From Acetobacteraceae bacterium (lineage in GTDB: Bacteria > Pseudomonadota > Alphaproteobacteria > Acetobacterales > Acetobacteraceae): 64,000 bases of DNA. The position numbers and the translations under genes were made by a program. Each line of letters opens with the position of its first letter. Within the stretch, counting starts at the first letter, position 1. Below the pieces are notes generated by a model that had not been told where the DNA came from, made no database searches, and was given only the letters and a program-made list of their open reading frames with translations. Shown here one piece after another: positions 1 to 8,528 of the stretch. Location: assembly GCA_027487385.1 (NCBI GenBank), contig JAIYDS010000054.1, positions 1 through 64,000 of the forward strand. Reading direction: 5' to 3'.

Positions 1-97
1 AGAGCTTGATGATCCGGTTCACGCCGGGGATCTTCGATTCACCGCCCACATAGGGCTCGATCGAGAGGATGGAGGGGCGGGGAAGCAGCGCGTTCAT
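1..97 (-). CDS. hisC: Histidinol-phosphate aminotransferase, N-terminal fragment
   Basis: Only the first 32 codons are inside the window; the gene runs off the left edge. The peptide starts MNALLPRPSILSIEPYVGG and continues with ESKIPGVNRIIKL. This matches the N-terminus of HisC-type PLP aminotransferases, in which a P-x-I-x-x-I-x-P-Y-V-x-G-E segment precedes the substrate-binding region. The family transaminates histidinol phosphate and often also aromatic keto acids. It starts 4 bases after the chorismate mutase stop, so the two are probably one transcript. That context favours a role in phenylalanine/tyrosine as well as histidine synthesis. The catalytic lysine is outside the window. Confidence 0.8.
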   Translation of the reverse strand, partial: MNALLPRPSILSIEPYVGGESKIPGVNRIIKL

Positions 98-101
98 GGG
101 G

Positions 102-881
102 TTACCTGGTCCCTCGTTCGGGAATGGCATAGCGGCCGAGCACGGCGGCGCCGGGGGGCGGCGCCTCCAGCGTCTCGACCAGGGCACGGGTGAAGCCGGG
201 CTCCCGCCGCATGATCAGCACGCGGCCGGCACCGCAATGGGCGGCCAGGGCGGAGCGGCTCGGCTCGCCCGGCATTTCGATGCGCAGCAAGGTGGCGTCG
301 CGGCCCGAGGGGTCGGCCGGGTGTAGGCCGATCACGGCGGCTTCCAGCGGCGGCTCCCGCTCGGAGACGAAGGGCAGCCGGGCGATGACCGAAAGATGGG
401 CCGCGTCAAACCGTGTCCACCATTCCTCGGCCTGATTGTCGCTTTCGCGCGGCCAGGGCAGCACGGCGATGCTGGCATCCCGCCCCCCCAGCGCCGCCAG
501 GGCGGCGCCAAGCGAAGGGTGTTGGCGCTGCGGCGTGGCGACGCCGAAATGTTCGGCAGCGAGGCGCGCCAGGGCGGGGTCCGCCGGCAGCGCCACGGAG
601 AAATTGCCCTGCTGCGCGACGGAACTGGCAAAGAGCTCGCGCCAGAGGCGGACCAGGGCGGTGCGGGGCAGGGGGCCGGCATGCCGGGCCAGCAGCCTGC
701 GCAGGATCGCGGCCTCGCGCCCCGGGCGCAGCACGGTGCCGGCGGGCTTGGCCTGGCTGGCGCTGAGGCGCTGCACCACCTCGGCCCGGCGCATCAGAAG
801 GTCATGCAGCGCGTCGTCGAGGCTGTTGATCTCGGCGCGCAGCGCCTCCAGCGCATCGGGGTGGGATTTTGGTTCGGACAT
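102..881 (-). CDS. Chorismate mutase (AroQ type) with C-terminal extension
   Basis: The protein is about 259 residues. Residues 10-90 form an AroQ helical chorismate mutase domain, recognisable by [20 protein letters not shown], the Arg-rich helix that binds chorismate, and the later [11 protein letters not shown] and LWRELF helices. The reaction is chorismate to prephenate. The rest (about 95-259) resembles the degenerate prephenate-dehydratase-like tail of alphaproteobacterial stand-alone chorismate mutases and shows no obvious dehydratase catalytic motif. An in-frame ATG at 896 would add MRHLL. I chose 881 because MSEPKS fits the family start better, but neither start has a clear ribosome binding site. 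It is divergent from metX and upstream of hisC. Confidence 0.8.
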   Translation of the reverse strand: MSEPKSHPDALEALRAEINSLDDALHDLLMRRAEVVQRLSASQAKPAGTVLRPGREAAILRRLLARHAGPLPRTALVRLWRELFASSVAQQGNFSVALPADPALARLAAEHFGVATPQRQHPSLGAALAALGGRDASIAVLPWPRESDNQAEEWWTRFDAAHLSVIARLPFVSEREPPLEAAVIGLHPADPSGRDATLLRIEMPGEPSRSALAAHCGAGRVLIMRREPGFTRALVETLEAPPPGAAVLGRYAIPERGTR

Positions 882-959
882 AAGGAGATGACGCATAGCC
901 GCGCCAGCCGGTTACGCCAAGTTGCCCGAAGCCGGGGCAAGCCCTATCTCTCGGCTGGA
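882..959. promoter_or_regulatory. Divergent promoter interval, chorismate mutase / metX
   Basis: This 78-base interval separates the divergent chorismate mutase and metX start codons, so it (with part of either gene) must hold both promoters. It contains a small hairpin, TTGCCC at 922-927 and GGGCAA at 935-940, 20 bases ahead of metX. I looked for a SAM-II-like or other S-adenosylmethionine riboswitch, which is common ahead of metX in alphaproteobacteria, and saw no match; the leader is too short. Confidence 0.4.
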
Positions 960-2108
960 ATGAACGAGATCGCCCCCTTCCCCGAGGTTGCGCACCAGCG
1001 GGCCATCCTGCCCGAGGGGCTGGTGCTGGATTGCGGCGCGGTGATCCGGCCCCTGGCGGTGGCCTGGCGCAGCTATGGCACGCTGAATGCGGACCGCAGC
1101 AACGCCATCCTGGTCTGCCACGCCCTGACGGGTGACCAATATGTGGCCGAACGCCAGCCCGTCACCGGCAAGGGTGGCTGGTGGGAGGCGATCATCGGCC
1201 CCGGCAAGCCGGTGGACACGGATCGCTTCTTCGTCATCTGCGCCAATGTGCTGGGCGGCTGCATGGGCTCGACCGGCCCGCGCGAGGAAATGACGGATGA
1301 GAATGGCGCACCCCAGGGCCGCCCCTGGGGAACGGATTTCCCCGTGGTCACCATCCGGGACATGGTGCGGGCGCAGAAGAAGCTGATCGAGCATCTGGGC
1401 ATCACCCGGCTGCTGGCGGTGATCGGCGGCTCCATGGGCGGCATGCAGGTGCTGGAATGGGCCGCCACCTTCCCCGAGGCGGTGTTTGCCGCGGCCCCCA
1501 TCGCCTGCGCCACGCATCACTCGGCGCAGAACATCGCCTTCCATGAGGTGGGCCGCGCCGCCATCCATTCCGACCCCGACTGGAAGGAAGGCCGCTATTG
1601 GGAGGATGGGCGCATCCCCGCCCAGGGGCTTTCGGTGGCGCGCATGGTGGCGCACATCACCTACCTCTCCGAGGCGGCGCTGACCCGCAAATTCGGCCGC
1701 CGCCTGCAAGGAGCGAGCGCGCTGACCTTCCTGGAGGATGTCTTCCAGGTGGAAAGCTACCTCCGCCATCAGGGCAGCACCTTCGTGCGCCGCTTCGATG
1801 CCAATTCCTATCTCACCATCACCCGCGCCATGGATTATTTCGACCTGGCGCATGAGCATGGCAGCGTCGCCGCGGCCTTCCAGAACACGCCGACGCGCTT
1901 CTTCGTCGCGAGTTTTTCGTCGGATTGGCTTTTCCCCACCAGCGAAAGCCGCGCCCTGGTGCGGGCGCTGAACGCCGCCGCGGCACGGGTCAGCTTCGTG
2001 GAGATCACCACCGACAAGGGGCATGACGCCTTCCTGCTGGACGAGCCGGAATTCCATCGCGCCCTGGGCGGCTTCCTCGCCGGCGCCGCGCGGGATGCGG
2101 GGCTGTGA
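960..2108 (+). CDS. metX: Homoserine O-acetyltransferase
   Basis: The 382-residue alpha/beta-hydrolase transfers an acyl group from acyl-CoA to homoserine in methionine synthesis. The nucleophile elbow GGSMGGMQ lies at about residue 157. The other triad residues are the Asp in FSSDWLFPT and the His in [14 protein letters not shown]. Family blocks near the N-terminus include HALTGDQYV and GCMGSTGP. The frame is open upstream to 396, but that stretch is antisense to the chorismate mutase gene. The start at 960 (MNEIAPFPE) gives the normal MetX length. Acetyl versus succinyl donor cannot be told with certainty from motifs alone. MetW, its usual partner, lies one gene downstream. Confidence 0.92.
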   Translation: MNEIAPFPEVAHQRAILPEGLVLDCGAVIRPLAVAWRSYGTLNADRSNAILVCHALTGDQYVAERQPVTGKGGWWEAIIGPGKPVDTDRFFVICANVLGGCMGSTGPREEMTDENGAPQGRPWGTDFPVVTIRDMVRAQKKLIEHLGITRLLAVIGGSMGGMQVLEWAATFPEAVFAAAPIACATHHSAQNIAFHEVGRAAIHSDPDWKEGRYWEDGRIPAQGLSVARMVAHITYLSEAALTRKFGRRLQGASALTFLEDVFQVESYLRHQGSTFVRRFDANSYLTITRAMDYFDLAHEHGSVAAAFQNTPTRFFVASFSSDWLFPTSESRALVRALNAAAARVSFVEITTDKGHDAFLLDEPEFHRALGGFLAGAARDAGL

Positions 2109-2244
2109 TGGCGTCCCGCGCCGCGCATTGCGAATGCGAGGCGAAGTGCCGAGCCGAAACGCTGCAGCATTTCGAGCCCAGCCGGCGCCCGGCGCCTGAA
2201 GGCGCACATCATGGTGCTGGACGCCATTCTTCATGGCGTCCCGC
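2108..2244 (+). repeat. Short insertion bounded by 12-bp direct repeats
   Basis: ATGGCGTCCCGC occurs at 2108-2119 and again at 2233-2244, so a 125-base unit separates metX from the DinB-family gene. The first copy overlaps the metX stop as TGATG, exactly the arrangement seen at the next gene junction (2797-2801). The simplest reading is that the DinB gene once overlapped metX and was pushed away by a small insertion or duplication. The right end holds the inverted repeat GGACGCCAT / ATGGCGTCC around 5 bases. An ORF from the first ATG ends at 2247 and looks non-functional. Confidence 0.6.
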
Positions 2245-2799
2245 ATGAGCGGCGCACTCCTGATGCGCGCCCAGGCGCGCAACAACGCCTGGGCGAATGA
2301 GCGCCTGCTGAGCGCCGTCCAGGCGCTGGACGAGGAGGCGTTCCACGCCCCGCGCCAGGGCTTCTTCCCTTCGCTCTGCGCCACGCTGAACCACATCCTC
2401 ATCGTGGACCATTTCTACGTGGACGCGCTGGAGGGCGGCACGCTCGGCCCCGCCGCCTGGGCCAATCCCGAGCCCTGCCAGGATGTGCCGAGCCTGCATG
2501 CCGCGCAGCGCGCGGTGGATCGCCGCCTGATCGCCTGGTGCGATGCCATGGCGGAGGCGGACCTGGCCCGCATCATCGCCGTGCAGCGCGGCCAGCGTGT
2601 GCAGCGCGAGCGCGCGGACCGGCTGCTGCTGCACCTGTTCCAGCACCAGATCCATCACCGCGGCCAGGCGCATGCCATGCTGGGCCGCACCGCGCCGCAA
2701 CTGGACGAGTTCTATTGCTGGGCGGAGGCGCCGCTGCGCGCGCCCGAATTCGCCGTGCTCGGCTGGGGCGAGGATGACCTCTGGCAGGAGCGCCGCTGA
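2233..2799 (+). CDS. DinB-family (DUF664-like) four-helix protein
   Basis: The 188-residue protein has the DinB/YfiT-type four-helix pattern. It starts with ALLMRAQARNNAWANERLL, followed by NHILIVDHFYVDAL and the C-terminal helix LLLHLFQHQIHHRGQAHAML. The histidines in NHI, HQIHH and nearby positions are the usual metal ligands. Characterised members are metal-dependent thiol-S-transferases (mycothiol or bacillithiol), but no substrate can be read here. ATG 2245 is an alternative start, which would give a more typical N-terminus (MSGALLMRAQ). The stop overlaps the metW start by one base, so it is translationally coupled inside the metX-metW operon, an unusual place for this family. Confidence 0.8.
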   Translation: MASRMSGALLMRAQARNNAWANERLLSAVQALDEEAFHAPRQGFFPSLCATLNHILIVDHFYVDALEGGTLGPAAWANPEPCQDVPSLHAAQRAVDRRLIAWCDAMAEADLARIIAVQRGQRVQRERADRLLLHLFQHQIHHRGQAHAMLGRTAPQLDEFYCWAEAPLRAPEFAVLGWGEDDLWQERR

Positions 2800-3434
2800 T
2801 GGCGGGTGACGCGATTCAATATGTCGCGAAGAACATGCGCCTGGACCTTCGCCTCATCGCGGAGATGATCCCCGAAGGCGCGCGCATGCTCGACATCGGT
2901 TGCGGCGACGGCGCGCTGATGGCGCATCTGGCGGCCGAGAAGCGGGTGGATGCGCGCGGCATCGAGATCGACATGCAGGCCGCGACCGAAGCGGTGGCGC
3001 AGGGCCTGGCCGTCATCCATGGCGATGCCGATAACGATCTCGCCTTCTACCCCGACGGCGCCTTCGACTATGTGGTGCTGAGCCGCACGCTCCAGGCGGT
3101 GGAGCGCCCGCGCGAGGTGCTGCGCCAGATGCTGCGCATCGGCCGCCACGCCATCGTCAGCTTCCCCAATTTCGGCCATTGGGAGGTGCGCTGGAAGTTG
3201 CTGCTGGGCGGCCGCATGCCGGACACCGAGACCTGGTCCCGCCCCTGGTACGAGACACCCAATATCCACCCTTGCACCATCCTCGACTTCTTCGCGCTCG
3301 CGGAGTTGGAGGGCTATGCGATCGAGCGCTGGCTCGCGGTGGATGAGCGCGGGTTGAAGGCGCCCTGGACGCGCTCCGTGCGGCTGGCGAATTTGTTCGG
3401 ACAGCAGGCGCTGTTTCAATTGCGGCGGAAATAA
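2799..3434 (+). CDS. metW: Methionine biosynthesis protein MetW
   Basis: The 211-residue class I methyltransferase-fold protein carries the SAM-binding glycine motif MLDIGCGDGALMAHL at about residue 30 and the acidic loop GIEIDMQ. It also has the MetW-typical segments FDYVVLSRTLQAV, IVSFPNFGHWEVR and RPWYETPNIHPCTI. MetW works with MetX in the homoserine acylation step in many proteobacteria. The start overlaps the DinB-gene stop (TGATG). Six bases GCGCCA at 3437-3442 pair with TGGCGC at 3449-3454 just after the stop. This is a possible terminator hairpin, but it lacks a T run. Confidence 0.92.
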   Translation: MAGDAIQYVAKNMRLDLRLIAEMIPEGARMLDIGCGDGALMAHLAAEKRVDARGIEIDMQAATEAVAQGLAVIHGDADNDLAFYPDGAFDYVVLSRTLQAVERPREVLRQMLRIGRHAIVSFPNFGHWEVRWKLLLGGRMPDTETWSRPWYETPNIHPCTILDFFALAELEGYAIERWLAVDERGLKAPWTRSVRLANLFGQQALFQLRRK

Positions 3435-3535
3435 CCGCGCCATTTCAGTGGCGCCCGGCCCTGTCACTTGTTACAGAGCGGCGTGGGCGGCCCAATCATC
3501 CGTCACGGCTAATCAGATCCCAGGGAGGGTTGCAC

Positions 3536-4258
3536 ATGGCGCGAGTGGCATTGGTGACGGGCGGTCAGCGGGGCATCGGCGCCGCGATCAGCGAAGGGCT
3601 CAAGGCGGCCGGGCGCAAGGTCGTCGCCAGCTATGCCGGCAATGACGCCGCCGCCGCCGCCTTCACCGAGCGCACCGGCATTGCCTGCATCAAGTTCGAC
3701 GTCTCCGATTTCGACGCCTGCGTCGCCGCGGTGGCGAAGGTGCAGGAAGAGCACGGCCCGATCGAGATCCTGGTGAACAATGCCGGCATCACGCGCGATG
3801 CGATGATGCGCAAGCTGACGCGCCAGATGTGGGATGACGTCATCGATACCAACCTCGGCTCCTGCTACAACATGTGCAAGGCCGTGTGGGACAGCATGAG
3901 CGCCGCGAAGTTCGGCCGCATCGTGAATATCGGGTCGGTGAACGGTCAGGCAGGGCAGCTGGGTCAGGTGAACTATGCCGCCGCCAAGTCGGGCATCCAT
4001 GGCTTCACCAAGGCGCTCGCCCAGGAGGGTGCCCGCAACCAGATCACGGTGAACGCCATCGCGCCGGGCTATGTGGACACCGAGATGGTGCGCGCCGTGC
4101 CGGCCGACGTGCTGGAGAAGATCATCGCCCGCATTCCGCGCGGCCGCCTGGGCACCGCCGAGGATATCGCGCGCGGCGTGGTTTTCCTGACGGCTGATGA
4201 GGCGGATTTCATCACCGGCTCCACGCTTTCCATCAATGGCGGTCAGCATATGTACTGA
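3536..4258 (+). CDS. phaB: Acetoacetyl-CoA reductase (PHB synthesis)
   Basis: This 240-residue short-chain dehydrogenase reduces acetoacetyl-CoA to 3-hydroxybutyryl-CoA with NADPH for polyhydroxybutyrate. It has the cofactor motif TGGQRGIG at residues 8-15, NNAG at about 83, and the catalytic Ser of NIGSVNG with YAAAK. PhaB-typical stretches are GITRDAMMRKL, VNGQAGQLGQVNY and INGGQHMY at the C-terminus. AGGGAGG at 3522-3528 sits 7 bases before ATG 3536 and decides the start over TTG 3530. No phaA or phaC is next to it here. Confidence 0.9.
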   Translation: MARVALVTGGQRGIGAAISEGLKAAGRKVVASYAGNDAAAAAFTERTGIACIKFDVSDFDACVAAVAKVQEEHGPIEILVNNAGITRDAMMRKLTRQMWDDVIDTNLGSCYNMCKAVWDSMSAAKFGRIVNIGSVNGQAGQLGQVNYAAAKSGIHGFTKALAQEGARNQITVNAIAPGYVDTEMVRAVPADVLEKIIARIPRGRLGTAEDIARGVVFLTADEADFITGSTLSINGGQHMY

Positions 4259-4305
4259 GGCGGGCGCCCTCCCCTGCCGCGCCGCCGCCTGATAGGCTGC
4301 GGCGC

Positions 4306-7300
4306 GTGCAGCAGCGGAATCAGGGCCTGACCTCGCTCGACGACCTCACCCGGCCGGCGGATGCCACCGATGCCGAGATGGCGTTCCGGTTTGTCCTGGG
4401 GCGCGCGCCGGCCCGCGCCAGCGACCTGGAGGAGCATCCCGGCCGGCCGCTGGGCGAGGTGCTGCGCCATTTTCTCCGCTCCCGCGAGTTTCGCGACAAG
4501 GTGCTGCCGAGGCTCGCACCAGGGACTGCGCAGCCCGAGACCTTGCTCGAGCCCGCCCTCGCCGCCTGGTGCGCCGATGTGCTGAACCTGCCCGGTGCGC
4601 GGCGCTGGCCCACGGCGCTGGCGGCCTGGCTGAACGACCCCGCCCCACGCCTCGCGGTGGCAGAGACGTCGGGCAAGCCGCCAGCGCCGGTTGCGGCGCC
4701 GGAGGACTGGCGCCAGATCCTCCCCCGCCTGCTCTGCGGTCCCGCGGCAGCGCGGCCACTGCGCGAAGCCACCTGCCTCCCGGCCGCGCGGCAGATGGTG
4801 CTGTCGCCCGAATGGCGGGAGGCGGTGCTGCGGCCCTTGGCCGAGGGCGGGCTGACGCCCCAGCCCGCCGATCCCGCCGGGCGGGCCCTGGCCCTGGCCC
4901 AGCTCTGCCCAATCCCGGCTTCGGCCGGGGCGGATTGGGCCGGGCTGCTGCTGCATCTGCTGGGGCATGCCGAGTCCCGCCTCCGGCTGGAAGCCGCGGA
5001 GGATTGGTTCGAATGCACGCCGCCCCTGGCCGCGGCGCTGCCCGGGCTGATCGCGCTGCGCGACGCGGCCGCGCGCCGCCCCGCGCCGGCGGTCAGTGCC
5101 CCTCCACCCCCCACCGGTGCGCGTCCGCATCGGCACTGGCCGCGCGCCTTGCAGGCGGCGCGGGCTGGCCAAGTGGCGGAGGCGCTGAAGCTGCTGCCTC
5201 GCATCACCGCGGAGGCCCCGGACCAGGCCGAGCCGTGGCTGCTCCAGGCGGAACTGCTGGCGCTGACCGGTGCCTGGGCCGCCGCCGAAGCAGCGCTGGC
5301 CCGGGCGCCCGCTGGCGTGGCGCGCCACCTCCTGGCCGCGCGCTTCGCCATCCGCGCCGGGCGCCCGGAGGAGGCGGCGCGGGAATTGGCCGCGGTGCCC
5401 CCCGACACGCCGGAGCGCCAGGCGCTGCTGGGCGCGGCCGGCCCCCTGCGCCTCGCCCTCAGCTTCGCGCCGCCCGCGCAACTGGCCGCCGCCCTGGCCG
5501 CCGCCCCCCTCGCGCCGCTCGCCGAACCCGCCTTGCAAGGGCGCGAATACCTGCTGCACCCGGCGCTGGCCCACCTGCCACCGCCGCCCGGCGCGCCGCA
5601 CGGGCTGCTGCTGGCCCTGGCGCGCAGCGCGGCGGAGCCCGCCCAGGCCCGCCGCCATGCCGAGGCCGCGGCCGCACAGCGCCCTGAGGATGCCGAGACG
5701 CTGCTGCTCCTGGCGCTGGCCATCCGCCAATCCGGCGACCACCAGGGCGCGGCCGATGTGCTGGACCGCCTGCTGCACCATCACCCCGCGCATGAGCAGG
5801 CGGTGGAGCGCCGGCTGACCTACGAGCTCGACCTCGTCCGCGTGGACCCGCTGCGCCCCCGCGCCCGGCTGGAGGAATTGCTCACCCGCCGGGGCATCGC
5901 GCTGCATCGCCGCCTGGCGCTGGAGCCCGGCAACCGGGCGCTGCGGCTGGAGCAGGCCCGGCTGGCGCTGGCCGGCGGCGCCTTGGCCGAGGGCCGCGCC
6001 GTGCTGGAGGCGCTGGCGCAGGACCATCCCGGCTGGGCCGCGCCCATCGCCGCGCTGATGTATCACGCGCAGGAGATGCAGGATCACGCCGCCGTCATTG
6101 CCGCCTTTGCCCGCCTGCCGGAGGCTGAGCGCGGCCAGCGCGCCGTCGTCGCCGCCGCCAAGGCGCTGCGCCTTTCGGGCGAGGTCGAAGCGGCGCAGGC
6201 CCTGCTGGCCGAGCATCTGCCGCGTGGGCTGCCCGACATCCGGCGCGAGCATGCGCGCAACCATTTCTTCGCCGGCCGCTTCGCCGAGGCGGCGCGTGAG
6301 GCCGAAGACTGGCCCGCCGCCGATGTGGAATTCGGCCTTCTCGCCATGGCTATCGCGCTGGAGCAGGGCTTGCCCCAGGCCGCGCTGCGCCACGCGGCGC
6401 GGCTGGAGGCGGCGGGGGCGGAGCGCGCCTTCCCGCTCGAATTCCCGCTCTTCCGCTGCGCCGCGCTGACCCGCGCGGGAGATTGGGCGGCGGGGCTGGC
6501 CGCCCTTGACCCGATGTTCGCCCGCTACGGCGCCCGCCCGCTGCGGCGCGATGCGGCCCTGCCCGGCGCCGCCTTCGACCGGCTCCGCGGCCTGGGCGAG
6601 AGGGCGGAGGACGGCCCCAAGGTCTCCGTGGTGATGACCAGCTTCAACAGCGCCGCCTATCTGCCCACGGCGGTGCGCTCCATCCTGGAGCAGAGCTGGC
6701 GCAACCTCGAACTCATCATCGTGGATGATGCCAGCACGGATGAAACCCCCGCCCTGCTGCGCGCGCTGGAACAGCAGGATCCCCGCCTGCGCGTGATCCT
6801 CAAATCCACCAATGACGGCACCTATGTCAGCAAGAACATGGGTCTCCTGCAGGCGACGGGGGAGTTCATCGCCTTGCAGGATTCCGACGATTGGTCGCAT
6901 CCGGACCGCCTCGCCTGCAGCATCGGCCAGTTGCTGCGCCGGCCGGAGCTGATCGGCCTCACCACCGATTGGCTGCGCATGACGAGCGAGGGGGAGGTGG
7001 TGATCAAGGCGGGCGGGCAGATCTCGCATCTCTGCTGCATCTCGCTCGTCTTCCGCCGCGCGCCGGTGCTGGAACGGATCGGCTTCTTCGACAGCGTGCG
7101 GGTGGCGGCGGATCTGGAATTCATCCAGCGGCTGAACCTGGCCTTTGGCGAGCGCGCCGCCCCGCGGCTGCGCTGGCCGCTGCTGGTCGGCCGTGCGCGC
7201 CCCGATTCCCTGACCGCGCACGAGGATTACGGCCTGGCCCGCACCGGCTTCACCGCGATCCGGCGCGACTACCACGCCAGCGCCGAGGCCTGGCATGAGC

Positions 7301-7389
7301 GCATCCGCGCCGGCGAGGCCACGCCGCGCATGCCCTTCCCGCTGACCACGCGGCGCTTCGACGCCCATGCGCTGATCCTGCCCCAATGA
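4306..7389 (+). CDS. TPR-containing glycosyltransferase family 2 protein
   Basis: The protein is about 1027 residues with a GTG start. Residues 20-65 (AFRFVLGRAP ... LRHFLRSREFRDKV) resemble the small helical module that precedes some polysaccharide glycosyltransferases and recalls DUF4214. A long Ala/Leu-rich helical region (about 270-750) has TPR-like spacing. The C-terminal 250 residues are a GT-A domain: VSVVMTSFNSAAYL, LIIVDDASTDET and the metal-binding ALQDSDDWSHP. It probably adds a sugar to a surface polysaccharide or protein, with the TPRs binding the acceptor or a partner. It overlaps the next gene by 4 bases (ATGA). The GTG start has no strong ribosome binding site; ATG 4378 is the alternative. 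Confidence 0.8.
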   Translation: MQQRNQGLTSLDDLTRPADATDAEMAFRFVLGRAPARASDLEEHPGRPLGEVLRHFLRSREFRDKVLPRLAPGTAQPETLLEPALAAWCADVLNLPGARRWPTALAAWLNDPAPRLAVAETSGKPPAPVAAPEDWRQILPRLLCGPAAARPLREATCLPAARQMVLSPEWREAVLRPLAEGGLTPQPADPAGRALALAQLCPIPASAGADWAGLLLHLLGHAESRLRLEAAEDWFECTPPLAAALPGLIALRDAAARRPAPAVSAPPPPTGARPHRHWPRALQAARAGQVAEALKLLPRITAEAPDQAEPWLLQAELLALTGAWAAAEAALARAPAGVARHLLAARFAIRAGRPEEAARELAAVPPDTPERQALLGAAGPLRLALSFAPPAQLAAALAAAPLAPLAEPALQGREYLLHPALAHLPPPPGAPHGLLLALARSAAEPAQARRHAEAAAAQRPEDAETLLLLALAIRQSGDHQGAADVLDRLLHHHPAHEQAVERRLTYELDLVRVDPLRPRARLEELLTRRGIALHRRLALEPGNRALRLEQARLALAGGALAEGRAVLEALAQDHPGWAAPIAALMYHAQEMQDHAAVIAAFARLPEAERGQRAVVAAAKALRLSGEVEAAQALLAEHLPRGLPDIRREHARNHFFAGRFAEAAREAEDWPAADVEFGLLAMAIALEQGLPQAALRHAARLEAAGAERAFPLEFPLFRCAALTRAGDWAAGLAALDPMFARYGARPLRRDAALPGAAFDRLRGLGERAEDGPKVSVVMTSFNSAAYLPTAVRSILEQSWRNLELIIVDDASTDETPALLRALEQQDPRLRVILKSTNDGTYVSKNMGLLQATGEFIALQDSDDWSHPDRLACSIGQLLRRPELIGLTTDWLRMTSEGEVVIKAGGQISHLCCISLVFRRAPVLERIGFFDSVRVAADLEFIQRLNLAFGERAAPRLRWPLLVGRARPDSLTAHEDYGLARTGFTAIRRDYHASAEAWHERIRAGEATPRMPFPLTTRRFDAHALILPQ

Positions 7390-8441
7390 GTGGGGCCGGC
7401 ATCCCGGTGGTGAATGCCACCATCTACCAGGACAACCCCTATCACGCGCTGCTCTATGCCGCGCTCGGCGGCCGCTACGACCCGATCCGCGGCGGCATCG
7501 AGGACGCCTTCTCGCTGCTGCCGGAGGGCCCGGCCCTGCTGCACATCCATTGGGAGGAGCATGCGCTGCGCGGCGCGCCGAGCCCGGCTGAGGCGATGCT
7601 CACCGCGCGCCACCTGGCTGCGCGCCTGGCCGCCTTCCGCGCCGCCGGCGGGCGCATCCTCTGGACGCTGCACAACGCCGCGCCGCATGAGGCGCTGCCC
7701 GAGCCCGCCTTCCTCGAATGGCGCCGCGCCCTCGCCGCCCAGGCGCATCGCATCCTGATCCACAGCACGGAAGCGCTCTCCTTGCTGGAAGCCACGGTCG
7801 GCCCGGTGGCGGAAAAGGCCTTCCTGCTGCCGCACCCCGCCTATCTCGGCATCTACGAGCCGGAGCCAGCCCATCCGGCGCCGGCCGAGGGGCGCGGCCT
7901 GCTCTGCTTCGGCAAGCTGCGCGGCTACAAGCGGCTGGACCGCGTGCTGGACGCGCTGCCCGAGGCCATGCTGGCCGGGCTCGGCGCGCGGCTGACCATC
8001 GCGGGGGAGGCGCTGCCCGGCGATGCCGCGCTGGCGGCCTTGCAGGCGGCGACGGCCGGCCGTTCCAGCCTGGATTGGCAGATCCGCCGCATTCCCGATG
8101 CCGAGACCGCGCAGCTCTTCCGCGCGACCCGCGCCGTGGTGCTGGATTACGAGCGTCATCTCAGCTCGGGCGTGGCGTTGCTGGCGCTCAGCCTCGGGCG
8201 CCCCCTGGTGGCGCCGCGCCTGCCCGGGCTGCTGGAAATCCTGCCCGCGGCCGCGCATCGGCTGCTCTTCACGCCGGGTTCCGCCGAGGATCTGCGACGC
8301 GCGGCGGCCGAGGTGCTCAGCCTGGAGCCTGCCGCCCATGCCGAATTGGCCAAGGCCTGCCTGGAGCGGGCGCGGCATTACCACCCGCAGCGGATCAGCC
8401 GGATGCTGGGCGAGGTTTATGATGCGGTGCGTGGGGCCTAA
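7386..8441 (+). CDS. Glycosyltransferase, GT4-like (GT-B fold)
   Basis: This 351-residue cytosolic protein has an N-terminal half typical of acceptor-binding GT-B domains (LLHIHWEEHAL, ILWTLHNAAPHE). The C-terminal half carries donor-site features: LLCFGKLRGYKRLDRVLDAL, then LTIAGEALPG, and a late segment HLSSGVALLALSLGRPLVAP that corresponds to the EGFGL-type nucleotide-sugar site, with an atypical Ser-Gly in place of the Glu. It overlaps the upstream TPR glycosyltransferase (ATGA), so the two are translationally coupled and likely act on the same glycan. Donor and acceptor are unknown. Confidence 0.75.
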   Translation: MSGAGIPVVNATIYQDNPYHALLYAALGGRYDPIRGGIEDAFSLLPEGPALLHIHWEEHALRGAPSPAEAMLTARHLAARLAAFRAAGGRILWTLHNAAPHEALPEPAFLEWRRALAAQAHRILIHSTEALSLLEATVGPVAEKAFLLPHPAYLGIYEPEPAHPAPAEGRGLLCFGKLRGYKRLDRVLDALPEAMLAGLGARLTIAGEALPGDAALAALQAATAGRSSLDWQIRRIPDAETAQLFRATRAVVLDYERHLSSGVALLALSLGRPLVAPRLPGLLEILPAAAHRLLFTPGSAEDLRRAAAEVLSLEPAAHAELAKACLERARHYHPQRISRMLGEVYDAVRGA

Positions 8442-8489
8442 AGCCCCCGGCGCCGGCCCTGCCATTGACGATTGGAACCCAAACAAAAT

Positions 8490-8526
8490 GGGTCTGGGGC
8501 CCGGGCCCCAGCCGCCGGAGGCCCTT
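8490..8526 (-). repeat. Palindromic gene-end repeat, copy 1
   Basis: Read on the minus strand this is AAGGGCCTCCGGCGGC followed by the perfect palindrome TGGGGCCCGGGCCCCA and GACCC. It begins right after the flavin reductase stop and lies between two convergent genes. Related copies occur at 14231-14266, 14315-14353 and 31082-31115. The GC hairpin could stop transcription from both sides, although there is no T tract. Confidence 0.7.
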
Positions 8527-8528
8527 CT

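Noticed and set aside
396-959. N-terminal extension of metX by 188 codons
   Set aside because: The extension is antisense to the chorismate mutase gene and would make MetX far longer than its family.
912-2402. A 496-codon minus-strand frame across metX
   Set aside because: Antisense to a complete metX with catalytic motifs; no domain-like sequence.
4243-7386. A 1047-codon open frame antisense to the TPR glycosyltransferase
   Set aside because: Its composition is Gln/Gly/Arg/Ala-rich shadow sequence typical of the opposite strand of a high-GC gene, while the plus strand has a recognisable GT2 domain.
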